Of a DNA stretch of 64,000 nt, positions 45,217-53,932 are shown one piece after another. How positions within the stretch are numbered: position 1 is the stretch's first letter; each line of letters begins with the position of its first letter. The translations under genes and the position numbers were made by a program. Source of the DNA: an uncultured Prevotellaceae bacterium (GTDB lineage Bacteria; Bacteroidota; Bacteroidia; Bacteroidales; Bacteroidaceae); contig CACZZQ010000002.1 of assembly GCA_902785695.1 (NCBI GenBank), forward strand, positions 100,426-164,425, read 5' to 3'. The notes beneath the pieces are model-generated. The model was given only the letters and a program-made list of their open reading frames with translations. It made no database searches and was not told the DNA's origin.

Positions 45217-46713
45217 ATGAAGAAACTGTTTGTCATCATAGCCGCAGCCGTTGTCTTTGCGGCCTGCGGAAACCAGATACCATCGACATTTAGCGAATCG
45301 GAGGAACTGCCCTGTATCTATCCCGACTACGCCAACGTCACCATACCTGTCAACATAGCCGCCTTGACATTTGAGACTGAAGGGAAGGGCGACGGCATCG
45401 TGGCTCGCCTGACGGTTGGAGAAGACGAGGTGGTGTGCGGCGGAACACAGATACAGCCCGATGCCGATGACTGGAAACGACTGACCGAGAAAGCGAGTGG
45501 AAAGGCCATCAACGTGGAAGTCTATATTCAGAAGGATGGTCAGTGGACGAAATACAAGCCCTTCAACATCTATGTCTCGCCCGATTCCATCGACCCTTAT
45601 ATCAGTTACCGACTGATTGCACCGTCGTATATCACCTACGAGGAACTGACCATCAACCAGCGATGCCTGGAAAACTATGACGAGAGCATCATCTACGACA
45701 ATATGCTCTGTCAGGAATATACCGACGGACAGTGTATAAACTGCCATAATTACCAGCAGTACAATCCGGAGCGTATGCAGTTCCATGCCCGTCAATACCT
45801 GGGCGGCACCGTTATTGCCTACGATGGGAAGCTCAAGAAGATCAACATGGCATCCGACTCCATCCTCTCTGCCGGTGTCTATCCCGCCTGGCACCCCTGG
45901 CTGCCGCTGATTGTCTATTCTACCAACAAGACCGTACAGACATTCCATATCACCAACCCCGACAAGATTGAGGTCTACGACATCCAGAGCGACCTGATAG
46001 CCTACGATGTAGAGCGCAACGAGGTGACGAACCTCGAGAAAGAAACCACGGAGTTTGAGGTGTTCCCTACCTGGACTCCCGATGGCAAGACACTCTACTA
46101 CTGTAGCGCACACTTTGAGTTCAAGGATAGCATAGACCCGGGCATTGAACTCATCCAACGCTTCCGCGAAGTGAAATACAACATCTACAAGAAGAGTTTC
46201 AATCCAAAAACACTTCAGTTCGGACCACGAGAGCTTGTTTTCGATGCAGACTCATTAGGGAAAAGTGCGACTTTGCCCCGTATCTCGCCCGACGGTCGCT
46301 ACCTGATGTTCACCCTCGGCCATTATGGCGTATTCCATATCTGGCACCGTGATGCAGACCTCTACATCATGGATCTTGCCACAGGAAAGGTACGCAACAT
46401 AGAAGAAATCAACTCGCCCGACGTGGAGAGCTACCACTCATGGTCAAGCAACGGACGTTGGGTGGTGTTCAGCAGTCGCCGCTACGACGGAAACTACACC
46501 CGTCCCTTTATTGTCCACATTGACGAAAAAGGCCATGGCGCAAAGCCCTTCGAACTGCCCAGTGCCGACCCCGACTACCACCGTCAGTTCATGAAGAGTT
46601 ACAACATCCCGGAATTCATGCACGGCCCTGTCACCATCAGCCCGCAGACCTTTGCCGATGTCCTGAAGAACGACGGTGAACGCGTGAAGTACGTACAACA
46701 ACTCAACAAATAA
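45217..46713 (+). CDS. PD40/TolB-like beta-propeller lipoprotein with CxxCH motif
   Basis: 498 residues. Lipoprotein signal peptide MKKLFVIIAAAVVFAAC. Residues about 160-190 carry QEYTDGQCINCHNYQQYN, a CxxCH motif as in c-type cytochromes, in the middle of a beta-propeller whose repeats include LIVYSTNKT, PTWTPDGKTLYYC, PRISPDGRYLMFT and WSSNGRWVVFSSRR. PD40 propellers are common in TolB and peptidase partners. The heme site is a sequence reading only; it needs a c-heme maturation system to function. It is tightly paired with the upstream membrane protein. Confidence 0.8.
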   Translation: MKKLFVIIAAAVVFAACGNQIPSTFSESEELPCIYPDYANVTIPVNIAALTFETEGKGDGIVARLTVGEDEVVCGGTQIQPDADDWKRLTEKASGKAINVEVYIQKDGQWTKYKPFNIYVSPDSIDPYISYRLIAPSYITYEELTINQRCLENYDESIIYDNMLCQEYTDGQCINCHNYQQYNPERMQFHARQYLGGTVIAYDGKLKKINMASDSILSAGVYPAWHPWLPLIVYSTNKTVQTFHITNPDKIEVYDIQSDLIAYDVERNEVTNLEKETTEFEVFPTWTPDGKTLYYCSAHFEFKDSIDPGIELIQRFREVKYNIYKKSFNPKTLQFGPRELVFDADSLGKSATLPRISPDGRYLMFTLGHYGVFHIWHRDADLYIMDLATGKVRNIEEINSPDVESYHSWSSNGRWVVFSSRRYDGNYTRPFIVHIDEKGHGAKPFELPSADPDYHRQFMKSYNIPEFMHGPVTISPQTFADVLKNDGERVKYVQQLNK

Positions 46714-46755
46714 CAGAAGACAAAGTTGTAAAAAACAAAAATAAGGTATTATTTC

Positions 46756-46786
46756 TTTGTCAAAAGAAACTTTTTGATTACTTTTG
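46756..46786 (+). promoter_or_regulatory. Promoter of the aminotransferase gene
   Basis: TTTG (46756-46759), 19 bases, TACTTTTG (46779-46786); full consensus. The ATG at 46816 follows after 29 bases. Confidence 0.7.
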
Positions 46787-46815
46787 CACGCAGAAAGAAA
46801 CATACTGTACAGAAT

Positions 46816-48012
46816 ATGGCACAATTATCTAACCGTTTGCAGCGACTGGCACCTTCAGCAACACTGGCCATGTCGCAAAAAAGTTCTGAGATGAAGGCTC
46901 AGGGCATTGACGTGATTAACATGAGCGTCGGAGAACCCGACTTCAATACCCCAGAGCACATTAAGAATGCTGCCAAGTTGGCTATCGACGAGAACTACTC
47001 ACGCTATTCTCCCGTTCCTGGCTACCCTGAACTACGCCAAGCCATAGCTCGCAAACTGGAGCGTGAGAACCAACTACATTATCAGCCCAGCGAGATTCTG
47101 GTGAGCAATGGTGCCAAGCAAAGCGTCTGTAATACCGTCATGGCACTGGTAAACCCTGGCGAAGAGGTCATCATCCCAGCCCCCTATTGGGTGAGCTATC
47201 CACAAATGGCCCTGCTGGCTGGTGGCACTCCCGTCTTCGTAGAAGCCACGTTTGAGCAGAACTTCAAGATGACTCCAGAGCAACTCGAGGCAGCCATCAC
47301 CCCGAAGACCCGACTGCTCATCCTCTGCTCACCCAGCAACCCTACGGGATCTGTATATAATAAAGAGGAATTGCGCGCACTCGCAAACATCATATTAAAG
47401 CACGAAGACCTATTTGTGCTGGCCGACGAGATCTATGAGCACATCAACTACGTGGGACATCATGAGTCGATAGCACAGTTCCCCGGCATGAAAGAGCGCA
47501 CCATTATCGTCAACGGTGTGAGTAAGGCATACGCCATGACAGGCTGGCGCATCGGCTATATCGCCGCCCCAGAATGGATTGTGAAAGGCTGCAACAAACT
47601 GCAGGGCCAGTACACCAGCGGTCCCTGTTCTGTAAGCCAAAAAGCAGCCGAGTTTGCCTATACTGAGAGCCAGCAGTGCGTGGAAGATATGCGTCAGGCA
47701 TTCGAACGCCGCCGCAACCTCATTGTGGAACTGGCCCGACAGATTCCAGGATTGGAGGTCAACATACCCGAAGGTGCCTTCTACCTGTTCCCCAAGTGCT
47801 CCAGCTTCTATGGCAAGAAAACCCCAGACGGAAAGACCATCGGGAACAGCACCGACTTGGCCATGTACCTTCTGGAGACAGGCCATGTAGCCACCGTGGG
47901 AGGCGATGCCTTTGGCGATCCCGACTGCTTCCGAATGAGCTATGCCACCAGCGATGATAACATTCGTGAGGCCATGCGCCGTATTGGAGAGGCACTAAAA
48001 ACCTTAAAATAA
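46816..48012 (+). CDS. Class I aminotransferase (aspartate aminotransferase type)
   Basis: 398 residues from MAQLSNRLQRLAPSATLAM; the ATG at 46774 overlaps the promoter. PLP-binding pattern: INMSVGEPDFNTPEHI, SNGAKQSV, SPSNPTGSVY, catalytic Lys in IIVNGVSKAYAMTGWRIGY, and the C-terminal Arg in CFRMSYATSDDNI. It matches the AspC/thermophilic class Ib proteins that transfer amino groups between aspartate or aromatic acids and 2-oxoglutarate. Monocistronic by promoter and by the gap to exbB. Confidence 0.94.
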   Translation: MAQLSNRLQRLAPSATLAMSQKSSEMKAQGIDVINMSVGEPDFNTPEHIKNAAKLAIDENYSRYSPVPGYPELRQAIARKLERENQLHYQPSEILVSNGAKQSVCNTVMALVNPGEEVIIPAPYWVSYPQMALLAGGTPVFVEATFEQNFKMTPEQLEAAITPKTRLLILCSPSNPTGSVYNKEELRALANIILKHEDLFVLADEIYEHINYVGHHESIAQFPGMKERTIIVNGVSKAYAMTGWRIGYIAAPEWIVKGCNKLQGQYTSGPCSVSQKAAEFAYTESQQCVEDMRQAFERRRNLIVELARQIPGLEVNIPEGAFYLFPKCSSFYGKKTPDGKTIGNSTDLAMYLLETGHVATVGGDAFGDPDCFRMSYATSDDNIREAMRRIGEALKTLK

Positions 48013-48056
48013 GCGTTAAATGTAGTTAAAACCGTCGGCGTTATACATTTATTTGC

Positions 48057-48064
48057 TATCTTTG
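48057..48064 (+). promoter_or_regulatory. -7 element of the TonB energy cluster, with long leader
   Basis: TATCTTTG followed by a leader of about 115 bases. The leader holds a hairpin AGCCA, 12-base loop, TGGCT (48091-48112) and an AT-rich run before the ATG, so post-transcriptional control is possible. Confidence 0.45.
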
Positions 48065-48183
48065 CGAGGTGAAACACAGCCCAGCGGCATTAAGCCAATG
48101 GGCATTCAGTGGCTATTACACTAACGTCAATCGATTTACTATTTTTTTTATTTATCTTATAACTTAAAAACAAAACAAACATT

Positions 48184-49014
48184 ATGGCAACAACACAGAA
48201 AGCTGCTCCTGCAGCAAAAAAGACTGGTAGCGTCGGTATTAAGGATGCTATTTGGGTAATCGTTCTTTGTGCAGCTATTGCATTCTGCAACTTCTTCTTC
48301 AACTTCGGTTCTGGAAGCAACTTCGAAGGTGGCGATCCCGCCGGTGCTCCTCTGAACATCTGGGGTACTATCTACAAGGGTGGTATCATCGTGCCTGTGA
48401 TCCACACACTGCTGCTCACCGTGCTCTTCATGGCTATCGAGCGTGTATTCGCACTGAGCAAGTGTATCGGTAAAGAGAAGCTCGCTACATTCCTGGCAAA
48501 GATCAAGGCCGACCTGAAGGCTCTGAACTTCGACGCTGCTCTGCAGCACTGCCAGCAGCAGGGTGGTTCGGTGGCTAACGTCGTTCGCGCTACCGTACAG
48601 GCTTACAAAGAGGCCGACGCTGCACAGGGCGTGAAAAAAGAGGTTAAGATTGCTCGCATCCAGGCTGCCCACGAAGAGGCTATCGCCGTTGAGATGCCTA
48701 CTCTCACAATGAACCTTCCTCTGATTGCTACCATCGTTACTCTGGGTACACTGACTGGTCTGCTCGGTACTGTGGTAGGTATGATCAAGTCATTCCAGGC
48801 TCTGGCACAAGGTGGTGGCGGTGACTCTGTTGAGCTGTCAACCGGTATCTCTGAGGCTCTGATTAACACCGCATTCGGTATCGGTACATCATGGCTCGCC
48901 GTTGTATCTTATAACTTCTTCACCAACCGCATCGATAAGATTTCGTTTGCACTGGATGAGATTGGTTATTCACTTGCTCAGACCTACAACGCTACACACG
49001 CAGACGAGGCTTAA
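48184..49014 (+). CDS. exbB: ExbB/TolQ-type proton channel
   Basis: 276 residues: three helices (about 22-42, 62-82, 178-200, with a fourth stretch 215-235), and the ExbB motif TLGTLTGLLGTVVGMIKSFQAL and LINTAFGIGTSWLAVVSYNFF. Forms the pentameric proton channel that powers TonB. The codons are those of a highly expressed gene. First gene of the TonB cluster. Confidence 0.95.
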   Translation: MATTQKAAPAAKKTGSVGIKDAIWVIVLCAAIAFCNFFFNFGSGSNFEGGDPAGAPLNIWGTIYKGGIIVPVIHTLLLTVLFMAIERVFALSKCIGKEKLATFLAKIKADLKALNFDAALQHCQQQGGSVANVVRATVQAYKEADAAQGVKKEVKIARIQAAHEEAIAVEMPTLTMNLPLIATIVTLGTLTGLLGTVVGMIKSFQALAQGGGGDSVELSTGISEALINTAFGIGTSWLAVVSYNFFTNRIDKISFALDEIGYSLAQTYNATHADEA

Positions 49015-49045
49015 TTTTGTCTAACCCTTTAATCAATTTACTACT

Positions 49046-49717
49046 ATGGGTAAGATAAAAATTAAGAAAAACGATGTCTGGATCGACATGACGCCTATGT
49101 CGGACGTGATGGTGCTGCTGCTGACCTTCTTCATGCTGTCAGTAAACTTCACGAAGAACGAGGTGGTGAAGGTCATCACCCCTGGTTCTACGACCAAGGC
49201 AAAGGTGTCGTCATCGGCAATCCTTGACATCACCATCGACCCTGAGGGTCGTGTGTTGATGTCAACAGACAAGACCGTGACAATGCATAAGGCGCTCGAA
49301 CAGATGCTCAAGGAGCGTGAGACCAACCTCACGGCAGACCAGAAGCAAGAGATTATCAACTTCAATCAGATTGGTATTCCCGTGAAGAGCATGCCCGAGT
49401 TCCTGACCAAGAGCCACGAGGATCAGGTTAAGCTGATAAAGATGATGGGTATTCCCACTGACAGTCTGCAGAACCGCGAGGACAAGATGAGCGAATTCCA
49501 GCTTTGGGTGAAAGCCATGAAGAACGGCTACAAAGAGTGGTACAACGACCTTTCTGACGCAGAGAAGACCGAGGTATCGGCCAACAAGCTCGAAATCAAC
49601 ATCAAGGCCGACAAGGACACACCTTACAGTGCCGTTAAACTGGTCATCGCTGAACTGCAGGACATCAATGAGAGCCGCTACAAGTTGGTTACACAAGCTA
49701 AGAAATTGGAGGAATAA
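49046..49717 (+). CDS. exbD: ExbD/TolR-type protein 1
   Basis: 223 residues: short cytoplasmic part, one helix (about 20-40, with the channel Asp in WIDMTPMSDVMVLLLTFFML), then a periplasmic domain longer than in E. coli ExbD. Couples proton flow through ExbB to TonB. The insert of about 70 residues in the middle (about 85-165, QMLKERETNLTADQKQEII) is characteristic of Bacteroidetes ExbD. Confidence 0.93.
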   Translation: MGKIKIKKNDVWIDMTPMSDVMVLLLTFFMLSVNFTKNEVVKVITPGSTTKAKVSSSAILDITIDPEGRVLMSTDKTVTMHKALEQMLKERETNLTADQKQEIINFNQIGIPVKSMPEFLTKSHEDQVKLIKMMGIPTDSLQNREDKMSEFQLWVKAMKNGYKEWYNDLSDAEKTEVSANKLEINIKADKDTPYSAVKLVIAELQDINESRYKLVTQAKKLEE

Positions 49718-49720
49718 GAT

Positions 49721-50449
49721 ATGGCTAAGAAAAAAGAAAGCAAGCAGAAAAAGATGACCACCCGCGTGGACTTCACGCCGATGGTAGATATGATGATGCT
49801 TCTTATTACCTTCTTCATGCTGGTAGGTTCACTGCAAAAGCCTCAGGCTATGCACCTCACCATGCCTGCAAAGGACGACAACATGCAAGCAGAGGACAAG
49901 GACAAGTCTAAGACCGAGAATACCATCACGCTGTATCTGGCTGCAGACAACAAGCTCTATTACTACATCGTGGACCACAAGGAAGACTTCGGTAATCCCG
50001 AGTTCCTGAAGGAAACCACATGGGGTAAGGAAGGTATTCGCGAGGTACTGCGCAACCACCGTCACGCACCTACCAAGGTGCTGATGGATGCCAGGACTCA
50101 GCTTGATACTTGGTTCAACAACCTGCCTAAGACTCAGCAGGAGCTCAACGACTCTGTCTACAACCGTGCACTGATTATGATCAAGAAAGGTCATGTGGAC
50201 ATTGTCGAGAACGGACAGCTGAACAAGGCAAAGTATGAGAAGGTTGACAAAGACATGAAGAATTACGAAGAGACCAATATGGTGCCCACGCTGGCCGTGA
50301 ACATCAAGCCTCTGGATAATTCCAATTACGACAACCTGGTGACTATTCTGGACGAAATGCAGATTTGCTGTATCGGTAAGTACGTGATCGACAAGATCAA
50401 CGACAAGGATATGCCAATTCTGGAAGGTAACGGTATAGCCCTACAATAA
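49721..50449 (+). CDS. ExbD/TolR-type protein 2
   Basis: 242 residues: helix about 20-38 with the Asp in VDFTPMVDMMMLLITFFMLV, then a distinct periplasmic domain. Three bases after the first exbD. Bacteroidetes usually carry two unlike ExbD proteins per cluster, probably forming a heterodimer inside the ExbB pentamer. Confidence 0.93.
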   Translation: MAKKKESKQKKMTTRVDFTPMVDMMMLLITFFMLVGSLQKPQAMHLTMPAKDDNMQAEDKDKSKTENTITLYLAADNKLYYYIVDHKEDFGNPEFLKETTWGKEGIREVLRNHRHAPTKVLMDARTQLDTWFNNLPKTQQELNDSVYNRALIMIKKGHVDIVENGQLNKAKYEKVDKDMKNYEETNMVPTLAVNIKPLDNSNYDNLVTILDEMQICCIGKYVIDKINDKDMPILEGNGIALQ

Positions 50450-50469
50450 CCCATTAAAACGAAAGAACT

Positions 50470-51309
50470 ATGTCAAAGATAGATCTATTAGACCAAAAAT
50501 GGATTGACCTCGTATTTGAAGGCAAAAACGAGGCCTACGGTGCTTATGCCATTCGCCAGGACACCAGCAGACGTAACCTTTACGCCATGTTGGCACTTGT
50601 TGCCGGACTTGCACTTATCGTTCTAACATTCCTCGGTGTCAACGTAGCACAGAATGCCATCGCCGCTGCTCAGGCTGAGCACGAGACTGAGGTGGCACTC
50701 GAAGCTGTCGAAGAAGAGGTAGAGGAAGAGAAGGATGATGAAGAGATCGTTTACGAACTTGAAGAACTGGAACAGCTCGTTGCTGAAGAGACAGTGATGA
50801 ACTCTGAGAAATTCACCGCCTATGAAATGGAAGACGATGCTCCCGAGCAGGTCACCAAGACACAGGATGAAGTTGCACAGAGCGATGTCGCTATCGGTGC
50901 CATCGACTACGACCAAGGTAGTGACGAGGCCGAGCACGTGCTGAAAGTCAACGAGAAAGTGGTTGACGAGGTTCCACCAAAGGTAGAAGAGACCAAGGTG
51001 TTCGATGTTGTAGAACAGATGCCTTCGTTCAAAGGCGGCGACGCTGCCCTGATGGAGTATCTGCAGAAGAACATCAAGTACCCTGTGATTGCCGAGGAAA
51101 ACGGTATTCAGGGTCGTGTAGTTACCACCTTCGTGGTTGAGCGCGATGGTTCTATCACCGATGTCAAGGTCATCAAGTCGGTTGACCCCTCTCTCGACAA
51201 GGAGGCCGTTCGCGTTGTGAAGTCAATGCCGAAGTGGAATCCTGGTAAGCAGAACGGTGCTGCCGTGCGTGTGAAGTTCACACTCCCCGTAACCTTCCGT
51301 CTGCAATAA
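50470..51309 (+). CDS. tonB: Energy transducer TonB
   Basis: 279 residues: N-terminal cytoplasmic piece, one helix about 38-58, a periplasmic Glu-rich (not Pro-rich) spacer about 70-170 (AVEEEVEEEKDDEEIVYELEE region), and a C-terminal TonB domain (about 195-279) with YPVIAEENGIQGRVVTTFVV and KWNPGKQNGAAVRVKFTLPV. Carries energy to outer-membrane receptors such as that at 18209-21673. The N-terminal 30 residues (IDLVFEGKNEAYGAYAIRQD) are the conserved Bacteroidetes TonB start. Confidence 0.95.
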   Translation: MSKIDLLDQKWIDLVFEGKNEAYGAYAIRQDTSRRNLYAMLALVAGLALIVLTFLGVNVAQNAIAAAQAEHETEVALEAVEEEVEEEKDDEEIVYELEELEQLVAEETVMNSEKFTAYEMEDDAPEQVTKTQDEVAQSDVAIGAIDYDQGSDEAEHVLKVNEKVVDEVPPKVEETKVFDVVEQMPSFKGGDAALMEYLQKNIKYPVIAEENGIQGRVVTTFVVERDGSITDVKVIKSVDPSLDKEAVRVVKSMPKWNPGKQNGAAVRVKFTLPVTFRLQ

Positions 51310-51321
51310 GCATCTTTTAAT

Positions 51322-52281
51322 ATGAACAGAACTCAATTCAAGAATTTCTTTATTGGATTGGCACTCTCTATAGGCTTGTTCCCCGCATGTGGGGGGAACA
51401 AGCCTTCTGATGATGCATACAAGCAGCAAGCCCGCTACTTTGCTGCCGACGAAAGCCTCAGTCCCGTCATCGATGAGGAACTGGACATCTTCAACATGAA
51501 GAACAAGCGCGACTCCATCTATGCCATCTATACCAACGAACAGGATGCCATAGAGAAGTTGCTCAACCGTGAGGTGCTGCTCGTTTTCACAACACGCACA
51601 CTGACCCCCAAAGAAGAAGAAATCATTAAGTCATATCAATATAAGCCACTCACATACGCCTTGGCATACGATGCGCTGGCACTGATTGTCAACAAGAGCA
51701 ATCCTGACTCACTCATCACCGTCGACAACTTCCGCAAGATCATGGCGGGCGAGATGACATCGTGGAAAGAGCTGAACCCCGACAGCAAGCTGAAGAACAT
51801 CAAGGTGGTATTCGACAATCCTAAGTCGGCTACCCTGAAGTTTGTCGTTGACTCTATCATGCAGGGCAAAGAAGTGAAGACCGACGGCAACGTACAGGCT
51901 GCCATGTCCAGTGCCGAGGTGGTGGAATACGTAGAGAACCATGAGAATGCCATCGGTGTGATAGGCAGTATCTGGCTTAACGACCAGCGCGACACCACCA
52001 ACCTGATATACAACCGCACCATCAAGGTGATGCGCGTAAGCCGGGCAAACGAGGCCACACGCGCCAACAGTTATACCCCAGACCAGTATAACATCGCCTA
52101 CGCATACTATCCCATGATACGTACCATCTATGCCATCAGCATAGACCCACGCTCCAGAGGAGTGCCACGCGGCTTTGCCAACTTCTGCTGGCTCCCCAAC
52201 CCCGGACAGCTCATCTTCTGGAATGCAGGTCTCTTCCCTGCCCGCGCCGACTACTCCGTGCGCGATGTAGTCATCAACTGA
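51322..52281 (+). CDS. PstS-like substrate-binding lipoprotein
   Basis: 319 residues. Lipobox FPACGG near 22-25. PBP-like_2 domain resembling PstS (LVFTTRTLTPKEEEII, YDALALIVNKSNPDSLITVD, MAGEMTSWKELNP). Classical PstS binds phosphate for an ABC importer, but no PstC/A/B genes are here; instead it lies in the TonB cluster, 12 bases after tonB, an arrangement I recall from other Bacteroidales. Its ligand and partner are therefore open. Confidence 0.88.
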   Translation: MNRTQFKNFFIGLALSIGLFPACGGNKPSDDAYKQQARYFAADESLSPVIDEELDIFNMKNKRDSIYAIYTNEQDAIEKLLNREVLLVFTTRTLTPKEEEIIKSYQYKPLTYALAYDALALIVNKSNPDSLITVDNFRKIMAGEMTSWKELNPDSKLKNIKVVFDNPKSATLKFVVDSIMQGKEVKTDGNVQAAMSSAEVVEYVENHENAIGVIGSIWLNDQRDTTNLIYNRTIKVMRVSRANEATRANSYTPDQYNIAYAYYPMIRTIYAISIDPRSRGVPRGFANFCWLPNPGQLIFWNAGLFPARADYSVRDVVIN

Positions 52282-52344
52282 TTAAACCTACAGGGAGAAA
52301 GCACATCAAATAAACGAATGTCTAACAATAAAAAGATAAAGATT

Positions 52345-53787
52345 ATGAACACTATGAAATATTTTATGATGGGTGCCCTGCTGTTCGGATGCAGCCTCGG
52401 CACAATGGCTCAGGACGGCACACCTGCCGACGTTGATGCCGTAAGAAACTTAGTAAAGAACAAGCCCGCTGACTATGACAAGCAGCTGAAGGCATTTGTC
52501 AAGGCCAACAAGAAGAATGCCAACAACATCGTTGCCATGGGACGTGCGCTGATGGAAGAGGGTGATACCGTTCAGGCCGCCAGCTTTGCACAACAGGCCC
52601 TGGCCGCCAAGAAGAACTTTGCTCCGGCATATATCCTGCTGGGCGACATTGCCTCTCAGAAAGAGAATGGCGGCGGCGAGGCAGCATCCAACTATCAGCT
52701 GGCCATCGATGCCGACCCCAAGAACCCAGATGCATACCGCAAGTATGCCATCGTGTACAGTAAGATAGACCCCGAGGGCTCTAACGAGAAATTAGAGGAG
52801 TTGCGAGCACAGTGTCCCGATGTGGCCGTCGATGCCTTCAAAGGCCGCATCAACTACAACGTGCAGCGTTATAGCAGCGCCATTGAAGCTTACTCCAAGG
52901 TAGGACTCGACAAACTGGAGCGCATCGACTTCATCAACTACGCACGCGCACTGCAGCTGGCCCAGAAGTTTGATGAGTCACAGCAAGTGGTGGTAGCCGG
53001 ACTGGCTAAGGAGCCCCTCAACGGCACTCTGAACCGCTTCGCCATGATGAACTGCAACGACCTGAAGAATTATGCCGAGGCCATCAAGTATGCCGACGTA
53101 CTCTTCACCAAGGTCGATAAGGACAGCGTGAAGCTGAAGGACATCGACTATCAGAACTACGGTAAGGCTCTCCACGGCAACGGACAGTATGAGGAGGCTA
53201 TCGCCAAGTTCAACGAGGCATTGGCACAGCCCGCTGAGGACAAGAGCCTGCACGCCGACCTCTACAAGAGCATCTCAGATTCTTATAAGAGCCTGAAGGA
53301 CTATCCCAAGGCCATCGAAAGCTACAAGCAGTATCTGGAGGCTAATGCCGATGCCGACGCTACCGACTGGGCCGGACTGGGTATCCTGCAGAATAGCTAT
53401 GCACGCACCCTGCAGGGCGACGAGAAGATTGCCGCTCTTACCACTGCTGACCAGACTTACGCTTCGCTCGTTGAGAAGTTTGCCGATGCAGAGGAATATG
53501 CACTGTGGCAGCGCGGACGTATCAACGCACAGATCGACGGCGACCTGTCGCAGGGTCTGGCCAAGCCCTATTTCGAGCGTTTGGCAGAACTGATCACGGC
53601 TCACGAAACCGTTGACGATGCTGACAAGACGCGCCTCTTCGATGCCTATTCGTTCCTGATGCGCTTCTACGTGAAGAATAAGGACAGCAAGACGGCCTAC
53701 GAGTATGCCAAGAAACTACAGGAGCTCCAGCCCGACGATGCCGAAATCCAGAAGGTGGTAGAGGCACTGGCAAAGGCAGCCAACTAA
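52345..53787 (+). CDS. TPR protein of the TonB cluster
   Basis: 480 residues from MNTMKYFMMGALLFGCSLGTMAQ, a signal peptide; an ATG at 52318 is possible but adds a basic stretch. About eight tetratricopeptide-like helix pairs (GDTVQAASFAQQALAAKKNF, NPDAYRKYAIVYSK, NGQYEEAIAKFNEALA, KDYPKAIESYKQYLEA). Periplasmic scaffold; function unknown. Ends the cluster before a terminator. Confidence 0.85.
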   Translation: MNTMKYFMMGALLFGCSLGTMAQDGTPADVDAVRNLVKNKPADYDKQLKAFVKANKKNANNIVAMGRALMEEGDTVQAASFAQQALAAKKNFAPAYILLGDIASQKENGGGEAASNYQLAIDADPKNPDAYRKYAIVYSKIDPEGSNEKLEELRAQCPDVAVDAFKGRINYNVQRYSSAIEAYSKVGLDKLERIDFINYARALQLAQKFDESQQVVVAGLAKEPLNGTLNRFAMMNCNDLKNYAEAIKYADVLFTKVDKDSVKLKDIDYQNYGKALHGNGQYEEAIAKFNEALAQPAEDKSLHADLYKSISDSYKSLKDYPKAIESYKQYLEANADADATDWAGLGILQNSYARTLQGDEKIAALTTADQTYASLVEKFADAEEYALWQRGRINAQIDGDLSQGLAKPYFERLAELITAHETVDDADKTRLFDAYSFLMRFYVKNKDSKTAYEYAKKLQELQPDDAEIQKVVEALAKAAN

Positions 53788-53815
53788 GCATACAAACTCA
53801 ACCCGATAAACACTG

Positions 53816-53844
53816 ATGGCCGGAACGGATTCGTTACCGGCCAT
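53816..53844 (+). terminator. Terminator after the TonB cluster
   Basis: Stem ATGGCCGG/CCGGCCAT with an inner AACG/CGTT pair and one bulge; followed by TATTGTG, a weak T tract. Confidence 0.6.
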
Positions 53845-53864
53845 TATTGTGATCAGTCAAATTA

Positions 53865-53927
53865 AATTCTGGCCGGAATTTAATGAATTTTGGCCAGAAT
53901 TTAAAAAATTCCGGCCAAAATTTAATG
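53865..53927. repeat. Three 21-base units, each with a palindromic AATTYYGGCCRRAATT core
   Basis: Units at 53865, 53886 and 53907. Each has a 16-base near-perfect palindrome centred on GGCC, separated by five bases (TAATG or TAAAA), so the centres are 21 bases (two helical turns) apart. The array sits between two converging genes. Confidence 0.85.
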
Positions 53928-53932
53928 CGAAG

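Noticed and set aside
45202-46158. 318-codon reverse frame opposite the PD40 lipoprotein
   Set aside because: The forward frame has a signal peptide, lipobox and propeller repeats; the reverse frame has none.
51322-52281. Phosphate ABC import operon
   Set aside because: Only the binding-protein-like gene is present; no permease or ATPase genes follow.
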